A stretch of DNA of 5,216 bases from Nitrococcus sp. (GCA_030452365.1 JAKDMK010000202.1:1-5216), one strand, 5' to 3'. Shown: positions 1 to 4,761, counted from the first letter of the stretch. Translations and numbers: made by a program. The notes: a model not told the origin generated them from the letters alone.

Positions 1-696
1 TTCTGCCTGATGACCAATCACTATCATTTGATTGTGGAAACGCCGGATGGCAACCTTTCCAATGGGATGCGTCAGCTGAACGGTATGTATACGCAAGCGT
101 CCAACAGACGGCATCGGCGTACGGGGCATCTGTTTCAGGGGCGCTTTAAAGGCATTGTGGTTGACGGGGAAAGTTACCTTCTGGAACTGACGCGTTACGT
201 GGTTTTGAACCCGGTGCGTGCTGGCATGGTGGCTTGGCCCGACCAGTGGACCTGGAGCAGCTATCCGTCCATGGTCGGGCAGGTGTCCACACCCGCGTGG
301 CTGGCAACAGACAGTCTGTTGAGCCAGTTCGGCCAGCAACGCTCTCTGGCCCGTCAACGGTATAGGCAGTTTGTTTTGGATGGTATCGGCAAGGCCAGCC
401 CGTGGTCCCATCTGCGGCAACAGGTCTATTTGGGCGATGACAAGTTTGTGGAGAGAATGCAGGCTAGGATGAACGTCACAGGGGACGAATTGAGCATTCC
501 CAAGCGGCAACGACGCGCGCCTGCGCCATCGCTCACCGAGATCGTTGCGGCTTATCCGAACCGAAATGACGCCATTGTCGCGGCCTATAACACAGGCGCT
601 TATAGTTACCGTGAAATCGCTGCTTACTACGGACTGCACTTGGGCACAGTCGGGCGCATTGTGCGTAAGCGCTGGGTGCAACAATACGAGCACTGA
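1..696 (+). CDS. REP-associated tyrosine transposase (RAYT, IS200-like HUH family), 5'-truncated by window edge
   Basis: This is a Y1 HUH transposase of the RAYT group, single-strand DNA nucleases that process REP palindromes or IS200-like ends. The frame is open from base 1 (Phe-Cys-Leu) into the Met at 10, and Cys-Leu-Met-Thr-Asn-His-Tyr-His is the usual internal sequence of this family, so the true start lies upstream and Met10 is not the start. Counting from Met10, the HUH motif is His4-Tyr5-His6, the conserved GHLFQGRF block is at 39-46, and the catalytic Tyr is most likely Tyr63 in RYVVLNPVRAG. Residues about 186-222 (DAIVAAYNTG...YREIAAYYGLHLGTVGRIVRK) look like a C-terminal helix-turn-helix, an addition seen in some RAYTs. 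The stop codon at 694-696 overlaps the first unit of a GACCCC repeat. No frameshift is visible, so the gene may be functional. Family assignment is firm; activity and target sequence are unknown. Confidence 0.93.
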   Translation, partial: FCLMTNHYHLIVETPDGNLSNGMRQLNGMYTQASNRRHRRTGHLFQGRFKGIVVDGESYLLELTRYVVLNPVRAGMVAWPDQWTWSSYPSMVGQVSTPAWLATDSLLSQFGQQRSLARQRYRQFVLDGIGKASPWSHLRQQVYLGDDKFVERMQARMNVTGDELSIPKRQRRAPAPSLTEIVAAYPNRNDAIVAAYNTGAYSYREIAAYYGLHLGTVGRIVRKRWVQQYEH

Positions 697-716
697 CCCC
701 GCCGACCCCTGACCCC
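694..716 (+). repeat. GACCCC short repeats at RAYT stop codon
   Basis: Three close copies of a heptamer (T/C)GACCCC lie at 694-700, 703-709 and 710-716. The first includes the TGA stop of the transposase gene. Such C-rich runs directly after RAYT-type genes are familiar to me, and may mark the element's 3' boundary, but that role is inference. Confidence 0.6.
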
Positions 717-764
717 TGCCTGTCGAAGAATTTTACGCTCGATCACGCCGGTGCCGGTGGCTCT

Positions 765-779
765 GTGGTCGCGCACCAC
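765..779. repeat. Short palindrome, possible REP-like hairpin
   Basis: GTGGT (765-769) and ACCAC (775-779) form a perfect 5-bp stem around a CGCGC loop, about 70 bp after the transposase stop. It is followed by A/T-rich sequence at 787-805 rather than a clean T-run, so a rho-independent terminator is not supported. A REP-type hairpin recognised by the adjacent RAYT is possible but unproven from a single copy. Confidence 0.35.
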
Positions 780-875
780 TAGAACGCCAATAAAATAATA
801 ATATAGACAGTTCGGCATGAAACATGCTGCGCTCACTCGGGGTTTTGCCCTCAGGCGAACGCCAACGAACGAACA

Positions 876-909
876 TGAGGGAAGTCATGCGAGTGAGGGA
901 AGTCATGCG
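876..909 (+). repeat. 16-bp direct repeat with 18-bp period
   Basis: TGAGGGAAGTCATGCG occurs at 876-891 and again, identically, at 894-909. A degenerate third piece follows (GGGGTCACGCG, 911-921). The period of 18 is a multiple of three, so chance open frames across it give repeating peptides (such as HEGSHASEGSHARGHA). Function unknown. Confidence 0.8.
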
Positions 910-1130
910 CGGGGTCACGCGACTCTATCGACGGGCAGGTGCAACAACGCTCGCCGCCCAGGCCAATCCCCGCCCCTATATCCCGCACTTCGGCGGCAAC
1001 GGCCAAGCAACGCCGACGCCTATCCGGTCTCCGGCAGTACGATGGCGACGGCGCTTGCACGCCGTCTGCCTTTCGGAGACCGCCAGCGGCGTTGGCCTCG
1101 CACCGCTCACACAACTAAATGTCGGTTAAT

Positions 1131-1163
1131 TTGACAGACTTGCGATCGCCATAGGGCCATATT
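1131..1163 (+). promoter_or_regulatory. Possible promoter for the PagL-like gene (weak)
   Basis: A perfect -35 hexamer TTGACA is at 1131-1136, 60 bp before the start codon. The only -10-like match is CATATT at 1158-1163, giving a 21-bp spacer, which is longer than sigma70 prefers. The location is sensible but the spacing is poor, so this is a weak call. Confidence 0.25.
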
Positions 1164-1183
1164 CGCCAACGAGCAGGCCAGAA

Positions 1184-1190
1184 GGGAGAG
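1184..1190 (+). promoter_or_regulatory. Ribosome binding site for the PagL-like gene
   Basis: GGGAGAG lies 5 nt before the ATG at 1196. It is purine-rich and well spaced, and supports that ATG as the start. Confidence 0.6.
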
Positions 1191-1195
1191 AACTG

Positions 1196-1705
1196 ATGAA
1201 CTTTGTGAAGCTGGTTTTGATCGGTGTGTTCATGGTGAGCGTAATCGCGTATCGAGGGTGGGCAGCGGAAGATGGCCCCAACATACTGCAGCTCGGCGCG
1301 GGCGGGTTCGATCTTGTCGGCAAAAAGTTCGATGCTATTAATAAGCACCGCTCGGCAGCTGGCCTTGTTGAGCTGCGTTTCGGTGACAGACTGTTCCATG
1401 TGGGTCCTGCGCTCGGGGTATTGGCAAACCTCGATGGTGGTGTCTACGGCTATGGAGGGCTGTACGCCGATCTTTCCCTCGGCAACTTCATTTTCACTCC
1501 GCTCGGGGCCGTCGGTGCCTACGATCAAGGCCACAGCAAGGATCTTGGCGGTGTGCTGGAGTTTCGCGGCAGCATCACCGCGGCCTACGCCTTTGCAAAT
1601 GGTGCACGCTTTGGTGTTCAGGTGGGACACATCTCCAATGCTAATCTCCACAATCGGAACCCGGGTGAGGAGGATGCCTTCCTCACCTATGCGCTGGCAT
1701 TCTGA
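1196..1705 (+). CDS. pagL: PagL-like lipid A 3-O-deacylase (acyloxyacyl hydrolase), outer membrane
   Basis: The 169-residue protein fits the PagL family, small outer-membrane beta-barrels that remove the 3-O-linked acyl chain of lipid A and so modulate LPS immunogenicity and membrane properties. Residues 1-24 form a signal peptide: Lys5, a hydrophobic core at 6-18, and Ala-Ala at 23-24 before Glu-Asp. The mature part alternates aromatic and small residues as barrel strands do and ends in Phe169, a typical outer-membrane C-terminal residue. The family signature GHISNA is at 144-149. In characterised PagL the catalytic His, Ser and Glu are spaced +2 and +14; here His145, Ser147 and Glu159 keep that spacing exactly, so the triad appears complete. 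Start choice rests on the signal peptide and the ribosome site at 1184-1190. The gene stands alone, flanked by the gene-poor stretch and repeat A. Family confidence is high; activity is inferred. Confidence 0.9.
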   Translation: MNFVKLVLIGVFMVSVIAYRGWAAEDGPNILQLGAGGFDLVGKKFDAINKHRSAAGLVELRFGDRLFHVGPALGVLANLDGGVYGYGGLYADLSLGNFIFTPLGAVGAYDQGHSKDLGGVLEFRGSITAAYAFANGARFGVQVGHISNANLHNRNPGEEDAFLTYALAF

Positions 1706-1772
1706 TGCCGAGGGAGACTCGCTTCGTGGGAATATAGAGGGAAGGCTCAATAGGACCACGGACTAACGCAGG

Positions 1773-1852
1773 GGATTACGGTGACGCCTCGCTAATTACA
1801 CGATTTCCAATGTTGCATATTATCGGTCATTGGCGCGGCTAGCCAGTAGGGT
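1773..1852 (+). repeat. Dispersed repeat copy A (RAYT-element-end type)
   Basis: The copy begins with ATTACGGTGACGCC at about 1774 and ends near CAGTAGGG at 1852. It aligns with copy B at 2274: TTACGGTGACGCC against TTACTGTGACACC, TGTTGCATA against TGCTGCATA, then CATTGGCGC against CAATGGCGC, and a shared GTAGGG end. Near its right end is the perfect palindrome GGCTAGCC (1837-1844), at the place where B carries CCTGG-T-CCAGG. Only the left end (TTACGGTGACGC ... TTAC) is shared with copy C. It lies between the PagL-like gene and the HEPN relic. Confidence 0.65.
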
Positions 1853-1904
1853 TTAAGGTCAGTTCTGGCAATGTTTCACGTCGCTTTTGCGTCTCGAATA
1901 GAAC

Positions 1905-1964
1905 TCACAATTGCCATTTGCGCTCGATATCTTCCAGATAGACGCCAGGGTCACGCTGCGGCAT
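1905..1964 (-). pseudogene. HEPN toxin, N-terminal relic only
   Basis: On the minus strand an ATG at 1964-1962 overlaps the 3' end of the MNT antitoxin gene and opens a 19-codon frame, MPQRDPGVYLEDIERKWQL. The start (M-x-x-RDP-x-VYLEDI) is the typical N-terminus of HEPN-domain toxins that are co-encoded with MNT antitoxins. Normal HEPN toxins of this class are about 110-150 residues and carry a catalytic R-x4-6-H motif; here similarity stops after Ile13 (about 1926) and a TGA follows at 1907-1905. None of the frames checked downstream to repeat A restores a HEPN sequence. The toxin is therefore deleted, not merely frameshifted, with the breakpoint near 1925. Gene order and overlap (antitoxin first, toxin starting inside its end) match intact MNT-HEPN operons. 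No function is expected. Confidence 0.75.
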
Positions 1965-2259
1965 AAATTGGCACGCTGGTTTTCTCGATATGGTGACGCA
2001 GGCGGCGATTACGGATTGTGTGCGGTTCCAGCAGATCCGCCCGACGATTGAACAATGCTTCCAGGGCGTCTTTGAGGTCTAGGAAGTTACGGAAACTGTC
2101 GCTCAATCCGGGTTCGAACACAACCAGAACGTCCACGTCGCTCGTTTCGGCGTCGAAATCTTCACGCAGAAGAGAGCCGAACACTTCCATTTTGCGCACG
2201 CCATACCGGCGGCACAACGTGCTGATAGAGTCTAGATTATCGTCGATCAAAGAATGCAT
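1951..2259 (-). CDS. MNT-domain nucleotidyltransferase, MntA-like antitoxin (toxin partner lost)
   Basis: This 102-residue minimal nucleotidyltransferase belongs to the MNT/MntA family. Known MntA antitoxins neutralise their HEPN RNase toxin by transferring AMP to it. The nucleotidyltransferase core is visible: Gly28-Ser29 in VFGSLLRED, then Asp41-Val42-Asp43 for metal binding, and a likely third acidic residue at Asp75 in ADLLEP. Length is normal for the family and the frame is intact. The start at 2259 gives the expected N-terminal helix before the core, although no clear Shine-Dalgarno sequence precedes it. A short inverted repeat (2261-2272) lies just upstream. Its usual partner is present only as the first codons of a HEPN gene overlapping its 3' end, so this is an orphan antitoxin. 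It could survive as an anti-toxin against a related HEPN elsewhere, or simply be on the way to loss; the sequence does not decide. Confidence 0.9.
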   Translation of the reverse strand: MHSLIDDNLDSISTLCRRYGVRKMEVFGSLLREDFDAETSDVDVLVVFEPGLSDSFRNFLDLKDALEALFNRRADLLEPHTIRNRRLRHHIEKTSVPIYAAA

Positions 2260-2260
2260 C

Positions 2261-2272
2261 GAGTAACTACTC
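2261..2272. promoter_or_regulatory. Small inverted repeat at the MNT gene start
   Basis: GAGTA (2261-2265) and TACTC (2268-2272) form a perfect 5-bp inverted repeat one base upstream of the minus-strand start codon (2259). The position suits an operator or a leader hairpin. Its small size means chance is a real alternative. Confidence 0.3.
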
Positions 2273-2273
2273 A

Positions 2274-2352
2274 GTATTACTGTGACACCTTACGATTTAC
2301 GATGCTGCATAGTAGTATTCAATGGCGCCTGGTCCAGGTAGGGGCTTGCGCC
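2274..2352 (+). repeat. Dispersed repeat copy B (RAYT-element-end type), with nested palindromes
   Basis: TATTACTGTGACACC at 2275 starts a copy that matches A along most of its length and matches C at its left end (TGTGACACCTTACGATTTAC against GGTGACGCGTTACTATTTAC). Its right half can fold: CCTGG (2328-2332), T, CCAGG (2334-2338), enclosed in part by GGCGC (2324-2328) and GCGCC (2348-2352). It lies between the divergent starts of the MNT gene and vapB, so it occupies the shared upstream region of both modules. Confidence 0.65.
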
Positions 2353-2414
2353 TTGTCGCCCTGGATACGTTGATGTATATTGACTATGTTGACATCACCA
2401 ATACAAGGTATCCA
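2353..2414 (+). promoter_or_regulatory. vapBC promoter with overlapping nested inverted repeats (likely autoregulatory operator)
   Basis: TTGTCG (2353-2358) and TATATT (2376-2381) form a sigma70-like promoter with a 17-bp spacer, which puts the transcription start near 2388. The inverted repeat TGATGT (2371-2376) / ACATCA (2392-2397) covers the -10 and start site. A second, outer pair TGGATAC (2362-2368) / GTATCCA (2408-2414) brackets it and ends on the vapB start codon. VapB or VapBC complexes usually repress their own promoter by binding such palindromes. AAGG at 2405-2408 is a plausible ribosome site 5 nt before the ATG. Confidence 0.55.
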
Positions 2415-2653
2415 TGGCTCTGCAAATCGCCAACCCCGTCGTGGTGGAGAAAGTCGAGCGGCTAGCACGTGCCACGGGTTTGAATAAGACTGCCGTGGTT
2501 GACAAGGCACTCGACCTGCTCGCCAATGCCGCGCTAGAACCAAGCGACCCAGTCGCGCGGTTTGACGCGCTGCTTTCCCAGATGGATCGTCTCCCCGACC
2601 GCGCGGACGCCTACGATCCGCTCCACTGGGACGCGCACGGCCTGCCCGAATGA
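2414..2653 (+). CDS. vapB: VapB-type antitoxin
   Basis: This 79-residue protein is the antitoxin of a type II VapBC module; it would bind and inhibit the VapC RNase and, with it, repress the operon. The N-terminal part (MALQIANPVVVEKVERLARATGLNKTAVVDKALDLL, given here as positions 1-36) shows the short strand followed by helices typical of ribbon-helix-helix VapB proteins: LQIANPVV at 3-10 as the DNA-binding strand and TGLNKTAVVDKALDLL at 21-36 as a helix. The C-terminal tail, rich in Asp and ending HWDAHGLPE, is the usual toxin-wrapping segment. The start at 2414 follows the promoter and an AAGG ribosome site. Its TGA overlaps the vapC ATG by 4 bp, which implies translational coupling. The frame is intact. 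Confidence 0.88.
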   Translation: MALQIANPVVVEKVERLARATGLNKTAVVDKALDLLANAALEPSDPVARFDALLSQMDRLPDRADAYDPLHWDAHGLPE

Positions 2654-3069
2654 TTGTCGTCGATACGTCGGCGCTCGCCGCCATTGTGTTCGACGAACCC
2701 GAGCGCCTGGCGATGCGAGACGTGGTCCAGCGCGCTCGACGGGCGCTGGTGAGTACGGTCTCGGTTGTCGAAACGCGCATGGCGGTACACGGTCGGCGCG
2801 GGCAGCGCGCGGTGGTGCTGCTCGACGATTTGTTGCGTCTCCCCTATTTCGAAATGATCGCGCCTGACGCGGCGACGGCTGACGCCGCGTACGCCGCCTT
2901 CGTCGCCTTCGGCAAGGGCAGCGGCCACCCGGCGCAACTCAACTTCGGCGACCTGTTCAGCTACGCGCTTGCCAAAACCCGGCAATTGCCCCTGCTCTAC
3001 AAGGGCGAGGATTTCGCGCAGACCGATATCGCCTCGGCGTTGACGGATTCGGACAAGAAGCACAAGTAG
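2650..3069 (+). CDS. vapC: VapC toxin, PIN-domain ribonuclease
   Basis: This 139-residue PIN-domain protein is a VapC-type endoribonuclease; known members cleave tRNA or rRNA and stop translation. The expected acidic active-site residues are in place: Asp5 in MIVVDTSAL, Glu41 in SVVETRM, Asp101 in LNFGDLFSYALAK and Asp121 in LLYKGEDFAQTDI (Asp126 is the neighbouring acidic residue). Length is normal for the family and no frameshift is seen, so the toxin looks active. The ATG overlaps the vapB stop by 4 bp and no separate promoter is needed. A strong stem-loop at 3080-3116 follows the stop. Together with vapB this is a complete addiction module, in contrast with the broken MNT-HEPN pair on the other side of repeat B. 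Target RNA cannot be told from sequence. Confidence 0.93.
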   Translation: MIVVDTSALAAIVFDEPERLAMRDVVQRARRALVSTVSVVETRMAVHGRRGQRAVVLLDDLLRLPYFEMIAPDAATADAAYAAFVAFGKGSGHPAQLNFGDLFSYALAKTRQLPLLYKGEDFAQTDIASALTDSDKKHK

Positions 3070-3079
3070 CACACTGTTG

Positions 3080-3116
3080 CACCATTCGACTTGTCCGCGG
3101 CGGCGGACAGATGGTG
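3080..3116 (+). terminator. Stem-loop after vapC, possible terminator without T-run
   Basis: TGTCCGC (3092-3098) and GCGGACA (3103-3109) form a perfect 7-bp stem with a 4-nt loop. CACCAT (3080-3085) and ATGGTG (3111-3116) add an outer stem with an asymmetric internal bulge. It begins 11 bp after the vapC stop. No run of T follows, so it may end transcription weakly, protect the 3' end of the mRNA, or be a repeat hairpin. Confidence 0.4.
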
Positions 3117-3160
3117 TGATGAAGCGTTCCGCCGTAGCATTCGCGAGCGGATGCGGGATT

Positions 3161-3220
3161 GCAATTACGGGGAATTACCGTGATACGTTGAATTGCGGTG
3201 ACGCGTTACTATTTACATCA
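3161..3220 (+). repeat. Dispersed repeat copy C, with internal 18-bp tandem duplication
   Basis: GAATTGCGGTGACGCGTTACTATTTACATCA (from 3190; described here by position only as the shared end) matches the left ends of A and B. Before it sits a diverged tandem copy: GAATTACCGTGATACGTT (3172-3189) against GAATTGCGGTGACGCGTT (3190-3207). Inverted pieces also occur: GCAATT (3161-3166) with AATTGC (3191-3196), and ACGG (3167-3170) with CCGT (3178-3181). Read on the minus strand, this unit directly follows the RAYT C-terminal relic. Confidence 0.65.
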
Positions 3221-3348
3221 ATACTTGCTTGCCGAGTCTCTCTCGTGGTTTTCTTTGGACGCCCCCGCCGTGCAGAGCGCAAACGTCGCAGCAGTTGCTT
3301 TTGCAAAAACGGCAGTTGTTCATCGCTCATGAGCGGCCGCCCCACGTT
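3175..3348 (-). pseudogene. Relic of a second RAYT transposase, C-terminal end only
   Basis: A minus-strand frame open from 3348 down to a TAA at 3177-3175 reads V-GRPLMSDEQLPFLQKQLL and then RRLRSARRGRPKKTT. This matches, from memory of the family, the C-terminal pattern of many RAYT proteins: GRPxGSExF, a stretch LExxLGRRL, then a basic RGRPRK end. The similar part covers about 3342 to 3250; the rest of the frame runs into repeat C. A TAG at 3351-3349 and the absence of any HUH or catalytic-Tyr segment upstream show that at least 80% of the gene is missing. The segment differs from the C-terminus of the RAYT at 1-696, which ends in a helix-turn-helix, so it is from a different subgroup. Confidence is moderate because the match is short. 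Confidence 0.55.
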
Positions 3349-3507
3349 CTAGCCCCTGGTCAAGGCCTGTTCCAACGCCCTGATCACCGGTGCTGAACAG
3401 AAAGGAGTGAGGAGTGAGGCGTGAAGTAGTGGACAGAAGCTCGGTCTTATATCGCCTAACGTCTCACCCCTAACCATTTTATTCACTTGTCACTTGTCAC
3501 TTTCTAT
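3349..3507. repeat. Intergenic region with two runs of 7-bp tandem repeats
   Basis: GGAGTGA, GGAGTGA, GGCGTGA stand head to tail at 3404-3424. CACTTGT, CACTTGT and a partial CACTTTC stand at 3484-3504. On one strand both read as TCAC plus three variable bases, so the two runs are inverted relative to each other about 60 bp apart. The right-hand run reaches to within 3 bp of the glycosyltransferase start codon and leaves no Shine-Dalgarno sequence there. I see no convincing promoter in the interval. Confidence 0.6.
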
Positions 3508-4761
3508 ATGCCATCCGACCGTTCGATTACCGCCACTATCGTCATGCCCTCTTTCAATCAGGGGACGTATCTCAGGGAGGCCGCGTGTAGTGTATTGAGA
3601 CAAAGCGGGGATGAGAACGAGCTGGTTGTCATGGATGGCGGCTCTACGGACGGCAGCTTGAATGTCCTGGCGGATCTCGCCCAGCAATTCCCTGGTCGCT
3701 TGCGCTGGCGTTCGGCGCCGGATGATGGGCCGGCCGAGGCGATCAACCGGGCGGTGGGGATCGCTCGCGGCGAGATCATCGGCTGGCTGAATTCGGATGA
3801 CGTATACGCGCGCGGGGCTGTCCGGCGTGCGATCCGGTATCTGCGGAAGCATCCGGACCAGGTGATGGTGTACGGCCACGGCCGGCACATCGACGGCGCG
3901 GGCAAGGTGACCGGGGATTATCCGAGCCAGCCGCCGACGGTAGGGATTTGCGCGTTTGCCGATGGCTGCTTTATCTGTCAGCCGACGGCATTCTTTCGAC
4001 GCGATGTGTTTGAGGAGCTGGGCGGGCTCGATACCAGCCTCAGAGCATCCTTTGACTTCGATCTTTGGCTGCGCATGTTCAAGCGCCTTCCGGGGCGGTT
4101 CGGTTTCATTCCGAAGGTTCAGGCCTATTCGCGCCTGCATGAGCAGTGCATTACCCGGTGCTTGCGTGAGCGCGTTGCGCTAGAGGGATTGGCAGTGACC
4201 GCACGCCACCTTGGCGTCGCGCCCGCACATTGGATGCTCACGCACTTCGAGGAAGTGATGGCCGCGCACCCTTTCCATGCGCTGCAGTTGGATCTGACCG
4301 CAGAGTTGCAGCGCCTGGCGAGCGTTGCGCACGCGTACGTGACTGCCGAGGAGTATGCGCTGCTATCGGAGCGGCTGCGTTGCGACCGGCGGCTTGCGCT
4401 TGCGACAGGCGAGGTGATGATCGACGTGCATCCGGACGGGTGGGCCGGGCCGAGCCTGGATGTTCGATTCCGGCAGTCCGACCGTTCGGTCCGCGATATC
4501 ATCCTGTACTGCCGGCATGCCTTGCCTGCCAAGAAACCGTTGCGGCTTACCATTATCTCGCCCGGGGAGGCTTCGAGAATTCAGGAGGTGCGGAAGAAGG
4601 CGGAGTTCCAGATTCGCCTGCCGGTGAACGCTGCGCCGAGGGGTGCGCGGATGATCTTTCGGATCCGCACCGGCGATTGGTTTGTCCCCTCGATGCACGT
4701 GAAGACTTCGATGGATGACCGACGACTCGCGTTTTTCGTCGACCGCTGCATGCTGTCGTAG
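3508..4761 (+). CDS. Family 2 glycosyltransferase with extra C-terminal beta-rich domain
   Basis: The protein would transfer a sugar from a nucleotide-sugar donor during surface polysaccharide assembly, at the cytoplasmic face. From Met at 3508 it has 417 residues. The GT-A fold is at about 6-220: the first strand TATIVMPSFNQGTYL, DGGSTDGS at 43-50, the metal-binding WLNSDD at 93-98, the acceptor-side FDFDLWLR and SRLHEQ near the domain end. Residues about 304-417 form a second, beta-rich part (PDGWAGPSLDVRF to SMDDRRLAFFVD) that simple GT2 enzymes lack. A TTG at 3487 could add 7 residues, but those codons are only the TCACTTG repeat, and the next Met (3544) would cut the first strand, so 3508 is preferred despite having no ribosome site. 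The next gene follows after 42 bp in the same frame, suggesting an operon. Sugar specificity cannot be told. Confidence 0.9.
   Translation: MPSDRSITATIVMPSFNQGTYLREAACSVLRQSGDENELVVMDGGSTDGSLNVLADLAQQFPGRLRWRSAPDDGPAEAINRAVGIARGEIIGWLNSDDVYARGAVRRAIRYLRKHPDQVMVYGHGRHIDGAGKVTGDYPSQPPTVGICAFADGCFICQPTAFFRRDVFEELGGLDTSLRASFDFDLWLRMFKRLPGRFGFIPKVQAYSRLHEQCITRCLRERVALEGLAVTARHLGVAPAHWMLTHFEEVMAAHPFHALQLDLTAELQRLASVAHAYVTAEEYALLSERLRCDRRLALATGEVMIDVHPDGWAGPSLDVRFRQSDRSVRDIILYCRHALPAKKPLRLTIISPGEASRIQEVRKKAEFQIRLPVNAAPRGARMIFRIRTGDWFVPSMHVKTSMDDRRLAFFVDRCMLS

Larger units (their letters stand above)
697..1195. other. Gene-poor stretch, no convincing coding sequence
   Basis: This roughly 500-bp interval holds the GACCCC units, a small palindrome (765-779), an AT-rich patch (787-805) and a 16-bp direct repeat (876-909). 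Open frames exist on both strands (for example 817-1134 plus, 851-1114 minus), but they overlap one another, give Arg/Pro-rich low-complexity proteins and match no family I recognise. I therefore treat them as chance frames in GC-rich DNA. A decayed gene in 910-1130 cannot be excluded. Confidence 0.5.

Noticed and set aside
817..1134. 105-residue open frame on the plus strand, and the overlapping frames at 824-1129 (plus) and 851-1114 (minus)
   Set aside because: All three overlap, have biased Arg/Pro/Ala composition, lack a clear ribosome site and match no family I know. The repeated peptide in one comes only from the 18-bp DNA repeat.
1100..1135. Possible integron attC-like site (AACTAAATGTCGGTTA) before the PagL-like gene
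   Set aside because: The core-site consensus (RYYYAAC with GTTRRRY) is not met and no folded attC structure or integrase is visible.
1115..1759. Long minus-strand frame opposite the PagL-like gene
   Set aside because: It is antisense to a well-supported gene with signal peptide and catalytic triad, and its translation has no recognisable domain.
2293..2325. Minus-strand TTGAAT and TAAATC, 17 bp apart, as a promoter for the MNT gene
   Set aside because: Spacing is right, but the -10 matches only 3 of 6 positions, so it is no better than chance in this AT-richer patch.
3077..3352. 91-residue plus-strand frame after vapC
   Set aside because: It runs through the stem-loop, repeat C and the antisense RAYT relic, and has no family resemblance or ribosome site.
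3430..3453. TGGACA and TTATAT as a promoter for the glycosyltransferase
   Set aside because: The spacer is only about 11-12 bp, too short for a sigma70 promoter.
3490..4140. Long minus-strand frames opposite the glycosyltransferase (also 4125-4553 and 4363-4785)
   Set aside because: These mirror the codon bias of a firm GC-rich gene on the plus strand and have no domains of their own.
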